This document shows, in pieces, positions 24,699-32,207 of a DNA stretch of 64,000 bases; position 1 is the stretch's first letter, and each line of letters starts with the position of its first letter. The stretch is from Kribbella italica (lineage in GTDB: Bacteria; Actinomycetota; Actinomycetes; Propionibacteriales; Kribbellaceae). Made by a program: the position numbers and the translations under genes. The notes beneath the pieces are model-generated. The model saw only the letters and a program-made list of their open reading frames with translations. It searched no databases and was not told where the DNA came from. The DNA lies in NCBI RefSeq assembly GCF_014205135.1, contig NZ_JACHMY010000001.1, positions 5,580,001-5,644,000 of the forward strand, read 5' to 3'.

Positions 24699-26123
24699 TC
24701 AGTCCAGTGGGCGGTAGTTCAGGCCGAGGGCCTCGATGCGCTTCAGGTGCGGGCGGAGCCGGCCGAGGAATTCGTCGTACGGCGTCTTGGGGGATCCCCA
24801 GGCGCGTTCGGCGACGGCGGACAGGCGCGGGAGGAGCATGTAGCCGACCTGGTCGGGGCCTTCCATGTACTCGGTCCAGACGTTGGCCTGGGTGCCGATG
24901 ATGCGGGACTGCTCCTCCTCGGTCAGGCCCTCGGGGACGACCTCGAAGTCGTAGACCTTCTCGAGCGGGATGAAGCCGCCGATGGCGAGGGGCTCGGTCT
25001 CGGGGTCGCCCTGGTAGTAGTCGAAGTAGACCGACTCGCAGGGCGACATCACCACGTCGTGGCCGGCCTTGGCGGCGACCTCGCCGCGCTGGGCGCTGCG
25101 CCAGGCCATGATCACGGCGTCCTTCGGGCAGTCGGTCTCGACCATCTCGTCCCAGCCGACCAGGCGGCGGTTCTGCTCGATCAGCACCTCGGCGACCTGC
25201 GCGGTGAACCAGCCCTGCAGCTGGCTCGCGTCGGTGAGGCCGAGCTCGGCCTGGCGCTTCTGCGCGGCGTCCGACTCGCGCCACTGGACGTCCGGGCATT
25301 CGTCGCCGCCGAGGTGGATGTACGGGCCGGGGAAGATGTCGAGCACCTCGCGCAGCACCGTCTTGACGAACTCGACGGTCGCGTCGTTCACGTTCAGTAC
25401 GTCGTCGCTGATGCCCCAGATCTGCCGGACGCCGAGCTGGGTGTCCGGGTTGTTGCCGAGCTCCGGGTACGCCGCGATCGCGGCCTGCATGTGACCGGGC
25501 AGGTCGATCTCCGGCACGATCGTGATGCCGCGCTCGGCGGCGTACGCGACGATCTCGCGCAGGTCGTCCTTGGTGTAGAACCCGCCGTGCCGCCGGCCGT
25601 CGTAGGTGAACTCGGTCTGGCCGTGCGACATCTTGCCGACCATCGACTCCGGCCGCCAGCCGCCGACCTCGGTGAGCTTCGGGTAGGCCTCGATCTCGAC
25701 CCGCCAGCCCTGGTCGTCGGTCAGGTGCAGGTGCAGCACGTTCATCCGGTGCAGCGCGACCGCGTCGACGACCTTGAGCACGAAGTCCTTCGGCAGGAAG
25801 TGCCGGGAGACGTCGAGCATGATGCCGCGCCAGCCGAACCGCGGCGCGTCGGCGATCCGGACCGCCGGGACCGAGACCTGGCCGTCGGCAGCCGGCTCGG
25901 CGGCGTCGAGCAGTTGCCGGTACGTCGTCTCGGCCCAGCGCAGCGCGTCCTCGGAACCGGCCGACAGCCGCGCGCCGTCGGCGGTGACGTCGATCCGGTA
26001 CTCGGTCTCGTCGAGGTTCTCGACCACGGTCCGGACCGCTTCGACGGCCGGGTCGGCGGTGGTCCAGGCGCCGTCGTCGACGACGAGCTCACGCGGTGCG
26101 GGGACGATCGCGATGTCGGGCAT
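24699..26123 (-). CDS. Beta-N-acetylhexosaminidase, glycoside hydrolase family 20
   Basis: 474 residues from the ATG at 26123 (MPDIAIVPAPRELVVDDG). It has an N-terminal GH20b-like domain (1-130), then the (beta/alpha)8 catalytic barrel beginning RFGWRGIMLDVSRHF. The catalytic Asp-Glu pair is D274-E275 in HLGGDECPD; Glu is the acid/base and Asp orients the substrate N-acetyl group. There is no signal peptide, so the enzyme is probably cytoplasmic and trims imported chito-oligosaccharides or muropeptide sugars. It is divergent from the MFS gene at 26320; the 196 bp between contain an 8-bp inverted repeat ACTGCACG...CGTGCAGT (26226-26264). Confidence 0.93.
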   Translation of the reverse strand: MPDIAIVPAPRELVVDDGAWTTADPAVEAVRTVVENLDETEYRIDVTADGARLSAGSEDALRWAETTYRQLLDAAEPAADGQVSVPAVRIADAPRFGWRGIMLDVSRHFLPKDFVLKVVDAVALHRMNVLHLHLTDDQGWRVEIEAYPKLTEVGGWRPESMVGKMSHGQTEFTYDGRRHGGFYTKDDLREIVAYAAERGITIVPEIDLPGHMQAAIAAYPELGNNPDTQLGVRQIWGISDDVLNVNDATVEFVKTVLREVLDIFPGPYIHLGGDECPDVQWRESDAAQKRQAELGLTDASQLQGWFTAQVAEVLIEQNRRLVGWDEMVETDCPKDAVIMAWRSAQRGEVAAKAGHDVVMSPCESVYFDYYQGDPETEPLAIGGFIPLEKVYDFEVVPEGLTEEEQSRIIGTQANVWTEYMEGPDQVGYMLLPRLSAVAERAWGSPKTPYDEFLGRLRPHLKRIEALGLNYRPLD

Positions 26124-26319
26124 CCGGACTCCAGAGGTCTCTCGAAGGATGGTTCGGCAAGAAGCCTGCAGAATTGACCCTACAAGGCGGCGGCAGGCCC
26201 GGAACAGAGACAGTCCACGCTCTGAACTGCACGCAAATGCCATGTTTGAGCACAATCGTGCAGTACGGCGGCGCGCGAAATCCCCTGCCGCGACAACCTT
26301 CCGGGTGAGAGGCTGGGGC

Positions 26320-27558
26320 GTGACCGCCGATGCCCGCCCCCAGGACGTGACCGCCCGCAGTCTCCAGCGCACGACGCTGCGGGTCCTGGTGATCAGCAAC
26401 GTCGTCGGCGGCGTCGCGGTCGCCAGCGGGTTCGCGGTCTCCGGGCTGCTCGCGGAGAACATCTCCGGCTCGACCTCGATGGCAGGTCTCGTCGCCACGT
26501 CGACCACCCTCGGCGCGGCCGTCCTCGCCGTACCGCTGGCCGGCCTGGCCCGCAGCCACGGCCGCCGGGTCTCCCTGGCCACCGGCTACCTGATCGCGAC
26601 GGTCGGCGCGGCGCTGAGCATCGTCGCCGCCCAGATCGACTCGCTGCTCCTCCTGCTGCTGGCCGGGTGCCTGTTCGGCAGTGGGTCGGCCGCCAACCTC
26701 CAGTCCCGGTACGCCGCGACCGACGCGGCCGATCCGCAGTACCTCGCCCGTTCCCTGTCGGTAGTGGTGTGGGCGACGACGATCGGCGTGGTGGTCGGTC
26801 CCAACCTGACCGGCCTGGGCGGCTCACTCGGTACGTCGGTCGGCGTACTCGCACTTGCCGGGCCGTACCTGTTCTCAGTGGTCGCGTTCGCGCTCAGCCT
26901 GTCGACGGTCTGGTTCGGCCTGCGCCGGCTGCAGCAGTCGACGCCCCGGACGAAGGTGGAGCGCCAGCCGCTGCTGACGACGTTCCGCCGGGTGGTGGCG
27001 ATCCCGCACGCCCGGCTCGGCCTGCTGGCGATCGCCACCGCGCACTCGGTGATGGTCGGGGTGATGTCGATGACGTCGGTGCACCTGCGCCACCACGGCG
27101 CCTCGCTGACCGTCGTCGGCTTCGTCATCAGCGGTCACGTCGCCGGCATGTACGCGCTGTCGCCGGTGATGGGTTGGCTGGCCGACCGGCTCGGCCGCAT
27201 CCCCACCATCGGCATCGGCCTCGCCGTACTGGCCATCGCGATGACCGTCGCCGCAGTGGCGCCCGACGAGGCGCACGGCCTGACCGCACTGGCGCTGGTC
27301 CTGCTGGGGCTTGGCTGGTCGGCCTGTCTGGTCGCCGGCTCCACACTGCTGTCCAACTCGGTCCCTACCGACATCCGTACGTCGGCACAGGGCCTGTCCG
27401 ACCTGACGATGGGCGCCTTCGCCTCCATCGCCGGTACGGCGGCCGGGCCGGTCCTGGCGGGCCTCGGCTTCCATTGGCTGGCGGTGCTCTGCGGACTGCT
27501 CCTGATCCCGGTCGCGCTGACTGCTGCTCTAACCAAGCAGCAGGTGCAGAGTGCGTGA
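26320..27558 (+). CDS. MFS transporter (12 TM)
   Basis: 412 residues from the GTG at 26320, which has GAGAGG upstream; the frame is open further left but overlaps the GH20 gene there. About 12 hydrophobic helices are visible, split by a central loop after residue 205 (LRRLQQSTPRTKVERQ). The first half has the MFS motif-A-like GLARSHGRRVSLATGY and the second half GWLADRLGRIPTIGIG. It is a drug:H+ antiporter-like exporter of unassigned substrate. The last 30 nt overlap the 3' end of the convergent GNAT gene. Confidence 0.88.
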   Translation: MTADARPQDVTARSLQRTTLRVLVISNVVGGVAVASGFAVSGLLAENISGSTSMAGLVATSTTLGAAVLAVPLAGLARSHGRRVSLATGYLIATVGAALSIVAAQIDSLLLLLLAGCLFGSGSAANLQSRYAATDAADPQYLARSLSVVVWATTIGVVVGPNLTGLGGSLGTSVGVLALAGPYLFSVVAFALSLSTVWFGLRRLQQSTPRTKVERQPLLTTFRRVVAIPHARLGLLAIATAHSVMVGVMSMTSVHLRHHGASLTVVGFVISGHVAGMYALSPVMGWLADRLGRIPTIGIGLAVLAIAMTVAAVAPDEAHGLTALALVLLGLGWSACLVAGSTLLSNSVPTDIRTSAQGLSDLTMGAFASIAGTAAGPVLAGLGFHWLAVLCGLLLIPVALTAALTKQQVQSA

Positions 27559-28416
27559 GCCGGGCTGGAACCCGATGCTCTGGTAGAGCGCCCGCGCCTG
27601 CGGGTACCCATCGTCGCCTCGCGGGCACACCACTGCCCTGGTCCCGCCTGCTTCGCGCAAGGCGTGCAGCGCCGCCAGGTTGACCACTTGGCCGAGCCCA
27701 CGCCGCCGGTACGCCGTCGCGACGCCCACTGGCTCGACCAGACCGACCTGGTGCTGCTCGTCCAGCCAGATGAGTGCCGAGGCGACGAACTCCCCCGCCT
27801 CGTTCTCCACTACCCAGTCCAGCTCGGACCGGTAGGGCCAGGTCGACATCACCGTGGCCATCGACTCTTCGCTCATCTTGGACGGCTGCACGTCCGACCA
27901 CGCCGCCCGGTGCACTGCGGCACGCTTCGCCGCTTCGTCCGCCCGCACAGGCCTGACGCTGAGCCCGTCCGGCACGACCGGCTTGTCCAGTGCGTCCAGC
28001 GAGATCCAGTGGTGGGTGAAGTACGGCGCCGCGTCGTCCCGGCGGAACCCGGCCGACACCAGCGCGTCCAGCAGGTGCTGCTCGGTCTCCAGCACTCCAG
28101 CAGCCAACTGCTCACCTTCGGCGGTCTCCCGGAACCAGCGCACGACCACGTCGGCGAGCTCCGGCCGTGCCGGGTCGATCGTCATCAGCAGGTGCCCCGG
28201 CTGCTCCAGCCAGCCCCACGCGACGACCTGGCCGCCGTCACGCCAGACCGCCGTACGCCAACTTCCGGCCGAGCGACTGGCGTTCGACGCCCGTTCCCAC
28301 GCCAAGTCGCCGAGGTGCAGCCGCGAGGTCGGACTCCAGGTCCGCTGGACGAGCTCCTGCATGTCGGCGAGGCCCTCGCGGCCGGCGTACTCGGTCATCT
28401 GCACAGGTCGAAGCAT
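27529..28416 (-). CDS. GNAT-family acetyltransferase (tandem GNAT-like domains)
   Basis: 295 residues if started at the ATG at 28416 (MLRPVQMTEYAG); an ATG at 28428 is also possible. The C-terminal half is a clear GNAT domain: LVEPVGVATAYRRRGLGQVVNLAALHAL contains the acetyl-CoA-binding R/Q-x-x-G-x-G/A motif, followed by ARALYQSIGFQP. The N-terminal half has a similar but degenerate alpha/beta pattern, typical of double-GNAT proteins. Substrate unknown. It is convergent with, and overlaps, the MFS gene, and runs in the same direction as the HxlR gene upstream (28 nt gap). Confidence 0.82.
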   Translation of the reverse strand: MLRPVQMTEYAGREGLADMQELVQRTWSPTSRLHLGDLAWERASNASRSAGSWRTAVWRDGGQVVAWGWLEQPGHLLMTIDPARPELADVVVRWFRETAEGEQLAAGVLETEQHLLDALVSAGFRRDDAAPYFTHHWISLDALDKPVVPDGLSVRPVRADEAAKRAAVHRAAWSDVQPSKMSEESMATVMSTWPYRSELDWVVENEAGEFVASALIWLDEQHQVGLVEPVGVATAYRRRGLGQVVNLAALHALREAGGTRAVVCPRGDDGYPQARALYQSIGFQPGSRTLHLLLG

Positions 28417-28444
28417 CACGGGCCGCATCCGTCGACTCAAGTAC

Positions 28445-28795
28445 TTATTGCTGCGAGCCCCATTCCCACAGGGCGCGCAGCACCGGGACCAGGTCACGAC
28501 CTCGCGTCGTGAGGCTGTAGGACACCCGCGGCGGATAGGCCGACGTGCGCGTGCGCTCGAGAACGCCTGCAGCGACCAGGTGCTGCAGCCGGTCCGTGAG
28601 CACCTTGTCCGACAACCGAGGCAGCCCGTCCCGCAACTCGGAGAAGCTCCGGTCGCCGTGCCGGAACTCGCCGATGATCAGCGCCGTCCAGCGCCCGCGC
28701 AACGTCTCGAGCGCGATGTCGACCGGACAGGCCGGCGGCAGCTCGCCGTCCAGTTCCTCGCAGGACGGCAGGAGACCAACCGTTTGGTGAGCCAC
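28445..28795 (-). CDS. HxlR-family winged-helix regulator
   Basis: 116 residues from a GTG at 28795 with a perfect AGGAGG seven nucleotides upstream, which decides the start within a much longer open frame. It begins with a cysteine pair region (SCEELDGELPPACPVDIALE) and has the family core GRWTALIIGEFRHGDRSFSELRDGLPRLSDKVLTDRLQHL, a winged helix. HxlR proteins act as dimers and often sense electrophiles or aldehydes through cysteine; Cys is present near the N-terminus. It is divergent from the MBL hydrolase gene with only 60 bp between starts, the likely target. Confidence 0.9.
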   Translation of the reverse strand: MAHQTVGLLPSCEELDGELPPACPVDIALETLRGRWTALIIGEFRHGDRSFSELRDGLPRLSDKVLTDRLQHLVAAGVLERTRTSAYPPRVSYSLTTRGRDLVPVLRALWEWGSQQ

Positions 28796-28855
28796 GACAT
28801 GCCCTCCTAGCTTCGGAAATCGGAGCAGCTCAACTTCTACCACTGGAGCGAAAAC

Positions 28856-29629
28856 GTGCGAATCCACTCGCTGAACTGCGGGACGATGGCCGCTGCCGGA
28901 CCGGACGAACCGCCGGCCGTCTGTCACTGCCTGCTGATCGAGACCGACGCCGACGGGCTGGTGCTGGTCGACACCGGGCTGGGGACCGTGAACCTGAAGG
29001 ACCCGGTCGGCTCGCTGGGTGAGGACTTCCTCGGGTGGGCCGGTCCGGTGCTGCGGGCCGAGGAGACGGCGATTCACCAGGTCGAGCGGCTCGGGTTCGC
29101 CGCCTCCGACGTACGGCATGTGGTCGTGACGCACCTGCATCGGGATCACTGTGGTGGGCTGCCGGACTTCCCGGAGGCTTCGGTGCACCTGCAGGCTGCC
29201 GAGTACGACGCGGCGCTGCCGGGCGACGGGATTTACTTGAGCGCTGCCTACGCGCACGGGCCGAAGTGGGTGACGTACGCCGAGGGCGGTGACGAATGGA
29301 TGGGCTTCGAAGGTGTGCGGGAGTTCGACGGGCTGCCGCCGGAGATCCTGCTGGTGCCGCTGCTCGGGCACACGCCGGGGCACGTCGGCGTCGCCGTACA
29401 AGCGACGGACGGCTGGTTGCTGCACGCGGGCGATGCGTACTTCCATCGCAACGAGCTGCGTCCCGACGGCGAGTGGCCCGAGGGTTGGGACCAGTTGCAG
29501 GCGCGGGCCGAGACCGATCGTGCGCAGCGGCTTGCCAACCGGGAGCGGTTGCGTGAGGTGGTCCTGCGGCCGGGTGGGCCGACGGTGTTCTCGGCGCACG
29601 ACCCGGTCGAGTTCGCGGGGCGTGCCTGA
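28856..29629 (+). CDS. MBL-fold metallo-hydrolase
   Basis: 257 residues from a GTG at 28856. The metallo-beta-lactamase metal motif is intact: H93-x-H95-x-D97-H98 in THLHRDHCGG, a third-site His in LLGHTPGHVGV near residue 178, and Asp in LLHAGDAYFH near 199. The class resembles lactonases and other cytosolic thioester or lactone hydrolases. Control by the divergent HxlR regulator suggests it is induced by its substrate or by a related stress. It is followed 13 nt later by a methyltransferase gene, probably on the same transcript. Confidence 0.9.
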   Translation: MRIHSLNCGTMAAAGPDEPPAVCHCLLIETDADGLVLVDTGLGTVNLKDPVGSLGEDFLGWAGPVLRAEETAIHQVERLGFAASDVRHVVVTHLHRDHCGGLPDFPEASVHLQAAEYDAALPGDGIYLSAAYAHGPKWVTYAEGGDEWMGFEGVREFDGLPPEILLVPLLGHTPGHVGVAVQATDGWLLHAGDAYFHRNELRPDGEWPEGWDQLQARAETDRAQRLANRERLREVVLRPGGPTVFSAHDPVEFAGRA

Positions 29630-29642
29630 CTAAGGTTTCGCC

Positions 29643-30338
29643 GTGAGCATTGCCGACGGCGGGATTCCCAGTCCGAACATCTGGCACCACCCGCAGACCT
29701 ACGAGATCGAGAACCGGGCGGTCGATCCGGACGGCGTGATCGAGCCGGCGATGCGGGCGATCCGGGACTGGGCCGGGGCGACCGTGCTGGATCTCGGCTG
29801 CGGGACCGGGTTCCACCTGCCGATGTTCGCGCGGACGGCCGCGCAGGTGATCGGAGTGGAGCCGCACGGGACGCTGGCCGAGGCAGCGCGGCGCAGGACT
29901 CGGCAGCTGGGCAACGTCGAGGTCAAGCAGGGTACGGCGCAGCAGCTGCCGGTCGCGGACGCTTCGGTCGACGTGATGCACGCCCGGTGGGCCTACTTCT
30001 TCGGCCCGGGCAGCGAGCCGGGGCTGGCCGAGCTGGACCGGGTGATGCGGCACGGCGGGACGGCGTTCGTGATCGACAACGACGGGAGCCGGTCGACGTT
30101 CGGGGGCTGGTTCAGCGCGGCGTACCCGATGATCAAGGCGCCCGAGGTGGAACGGTTCTGGACCGCGCGCGGCTGGCACCGCACCCCGCTCGACATGGGC
30201 TGGCGGTTCGAGAGCCGGGCCGACTTCGAGGCGGTGGTGCGGATCGAGTTCCAGCCGCAGATCGCCGAGCGGATCATCACGGCGTACGCCGGGCACGAGG
30301 TCGACTACGCGATCAACCTGTGGAGTCGCACGTACTGA
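29643..30338 (+). CDS. Class I SAM-dependent methyltransferase
   Basis: 231 residues from a GTG at 29643. The S-adenosylmethionine site VLDLGCGTGFHLPMF is at about residues 43-57, followed by the acidic strand end VIGVEPHG and the motif ARWAYFFGPGSEPGLAELDRVM. It has a Methyltransf_11-like core. The unusual feature is the N-terminus (PNIWHHPQTYEIENRAVDPD), which is shared with uncharacterised actinobacterial methyltransferases. Substrate unknown. It is probably co-transcribed with the MBL gene and ends 79 nt before the ABC-like operon. Confidence 0.88.
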   Translation: MSIADGGIPSPNIWHHPQTYEIENRAVDPDGVIEPAMRAIRDWAGATVLDLGCGTGFHLPMFARTAAQVIGVEPHGTLAEAARRRTRQLGNVEVKQGTAQQLPVADASVDVMHARWAYFFGPGSEPGLAELDRVMRHGGTAFVIDNDGSRSTFGGWFSAAYPMIKAPEVERFWTARGWHRTPLDMGWRFESRADFEAVVRIEFQPQIAERIITAYAGHEVDYAINLWSRTY

Positions 30339-30417
30339 CAACACGCTGTGTGATGCAGTGGCCCGCGGGGCGCCCTAAGGTGAGCATTCGCCACGACCTG
30401 GGAGGCGCCTCGCCGGC

Positions 30418-30966
30418 ATGGACGGACTGCTGCTCCACCGACTGCTGCCGGGACTCCCCGACGAAGTGAGGGTCGGCGCAGGGCAGCAGCGATCGCTGGT
30501 GCTCGGGACGAGGGCCGAGGCGCGGCTGTGCGCCGACCTGATCGCCGGTCTGGACGAGCCGCCACCGAACGCCGTGGTCGACGCCAGTGGACCGGTCCGG
30601 CTCGTACCTGCCGAGGGCGGACTGCTCCCGCACCTCACTGTGCTCGGCAACATCCTGCACGGCCACGTCGCCACCCACCGGGTGACCAGAGACGCAGCGG
30701 ACAAGCAGTGCAGGCTCACGGCGACCAACTGCGACCTGGACGACGTACTGCTTCGCTACCCGCACGAGATCACCCCAGGACGCCGCCGGCTGGCCGGACT
30801 GGCTCGTGCGGTGCGAGCTGACCCGGCGGTGATCGTGCTGGAGGACGCACCCGGCCTGCCGACCTGGGGGTCGTTGCTGCGACCGGACAACATCACCGAG
30901 CTGTGGTCCATCGCGCTGGTGCTGATCACCACCGACGCCGAGCGAGCGAAAGCCTTCGACTCGTGA
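30418..30966 (+). CDS. Degenerate ABC ATPase-like protein lacking all nucleotide motifs
   Basis: 182 residues; the ATG at 30418 follows GGGAGG. The chain aligns along the RecA-like plus helical fold of importer ATPases, but each key motif is altered. The Walker A position (30-37) reads GTRAEARL with no Lys or Ser/Thr. The Q-loop position (63-66) has no Gln but leads into the typical LLPHLTVLGNIL. The signature position (118-123) is ITPGRR instead of LSGGQ. Walker B (138-143) is VIVLED with Glu and Asp swapped. The H-loop position (170-173) is ITTD with no His. It also stops short of a regulatory domain. It cannot plausibly hydrolyse ATP, yet the reading frame is intact and coupled to the next gene (GTGA overlap), so it appears maintained as a pseudo-ATPase subunit. 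Confidence 0.75.
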   Translation: MDGLLLHRLLPGLPDEVRVGAGQQRSLVLGTRAEARLCADLIAGLDEPPPNAVVDASGPVRLVPAEGGLLPHLTVLGNILHGHVATHRVTRDAADKQCRLTATNCDLDDVLLRYPHEITPGRRRLAGLARAVRADPAVIVLEDAPGLPTWGSLLRPDNITELWSIALVLITTDAERAKAFDS

Positions 30967-32207
30967 TCCGCCGACGCGTTGTGCTCGCCGGCGCAGCAGC
31001 CGCAGCCCTGTCCGGCTGCAGTCCCGACGTACTAGGACTGAGCCGCAGCGTCCGGGTGGCAGTCAGCTGGAGTGGTCCGGAGCTGAGAGCCTTCCACCGC
31101 GTACTGGACGGGCTCGGCAAGCTCGACTATCCGGTCGAGGTGATCCCGCTCGGCGACGACATCTCCACCGCGTTCGGCGAGCGCTCGGCCCGGCGCCCCG
31201 ACCTCGTCATGCTGCCGCAGCCCGGTCTGGTCCCACCGCGCCGCGGTGACCTGGAGGCGATGCCTTCCGACCTGGCCGACCGCGGCCGGGCCCGGCTGTG
31301 GGACGAGCTGCTGACCCACGACGGTACGACGTACGGGCTGCCCTTCAAGACTGCGCACAAGTCGGCGGTCTGGTACCGGCCGTCGGTGTTCCGCGAGGCC
31401 CAGGTGCAGCCGCCGACGCAGTGGGACGAGTGGCTGGAGCTGAACAAGGCCCTGTCGCTGCGAGGCATCAGACCGCTCGCACTGGGCGCTGGAGACGGCT
31501 GGGTGCTCACCGACTTCCTGGAGAACGTCCTGCTCGGTACGGCGCCCAGTGCGTACCGGGCGCTGGCGGTGTCGGACGACCCGAGGCCCTCACGCGTACC
31601 GGAGTTCGCGGCCGCACTGCGGCGGCTGGCGACAATGTGGGCCATGCCCGGCGCGCTGGCCGGTGGCGTGGAACGCTCGCTCACGCAGCAGTTCCCGGAC
31701 GCGGTGGTGGAGGTCTTCGGGCACCGCCGCGCGGCGATGGTGACTGCGTCGGACTTCGCCGAGCCGGTGATCCGTTCGTTCGCCGCCGACCCGGACGACG
31801 TCGGTCTGTTCACCTTCCCGGCCTTCGGTCCGGGTGCCGCCGCACCGGTGGTGGTCGGTGGGGACGTGATGGTCCTCCAGCGACCGGCAACCGACGACGC
31901 GTGGGACCTGCTGCACCGGCTGGCGACACCGGCGGCTCCTGCGCCTTGGATCGCGTCCGGCGGGTTCCTGGTCGACGGGCGCACTACTGGCTACTCCCCC
32001 GAGCTGACCCGGCTTGCTGACCAGTTGGCTGCGCCCGGTACGTCGCTGCAGTTCGACCTGTCGGACCGGCTCGGCGAGCTGGGTGGCATCGACGGCCTGT
32101 GGCGTGTGCTGACCGATCTGCTCGTCCGGGTCGGTACACGCGGGCCTGACGTCGTACCGGAAGCCGTGGAGTCGGCACTGGACGAGCTGGGCACGGTGGA
32201 GGGCTGA
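30963..32207 (+). CDS. Extracellular solute-binding lipoprotein of an ABC-importer-like operon
   Basis: 414 residues from a GTG at 30963 that overlaps the upstream TGA. The signal IRRRVVLAGAAAAALSGC ends in a lipobox with Cys19 and has adjacent arginines of Tat type. The mature part has the carbohydrate-binding family 1 organisation: an N-terminal alpha/beta lobe, hinge segments YGLPFKTAHKSAVWYR and PPTQWDEWLELNKAL, and a C-lobe with ATMWAMPGALAGG. The binding pocket cannot be assigned a sugar. It should be tethered outside the membrane and deliver ligand to the fused permease encoded next. Confidence 0.88.
   Translation: MIRRRVVLAGAAAAALSGCSPDVLGLSRSVRVAVSWSGPELRAFHRVLDGLGKLDYPVEVIPLGDDISTAFGERSARRPDLVMLPQPGLVPPRRGDLEAMPSDLADRGRARLWDELLTHDGTTYGLPFKTAHKSAVWYRPSVFREAQVQPPTQWDEWLELNKALSLRGIRPLALGAGDGWVLTDFLENVLLGTAPSAYRALAVSDDPRPSRVPEFAAALRRLATMWAMPGALAGGVERSLTQQFPDAVVEVFGHRRAAMVTASDFAEPVIRSFAADPDDVGLFTFPAFGPGAAAPVVVGGDVMVLQRPATDDAWDLLHRLATPAAPAPWIASGGFLVDGRTTGYSPELTRLADQLAAPGTSLQFDLSDRLGELGGIDGLWRVLTDLLVRVGTRGPDVVPEAVESALDELGTVEG

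Noticed and set aside
26226-26264. ACTGCACG...CGTGCAGT as a DasR-type site for the hexosaminidase
   Set aside because: The sequence does not resemble the DasR consensus and the 23-nt spacer is too long; it is noted only as an inverted repeat.
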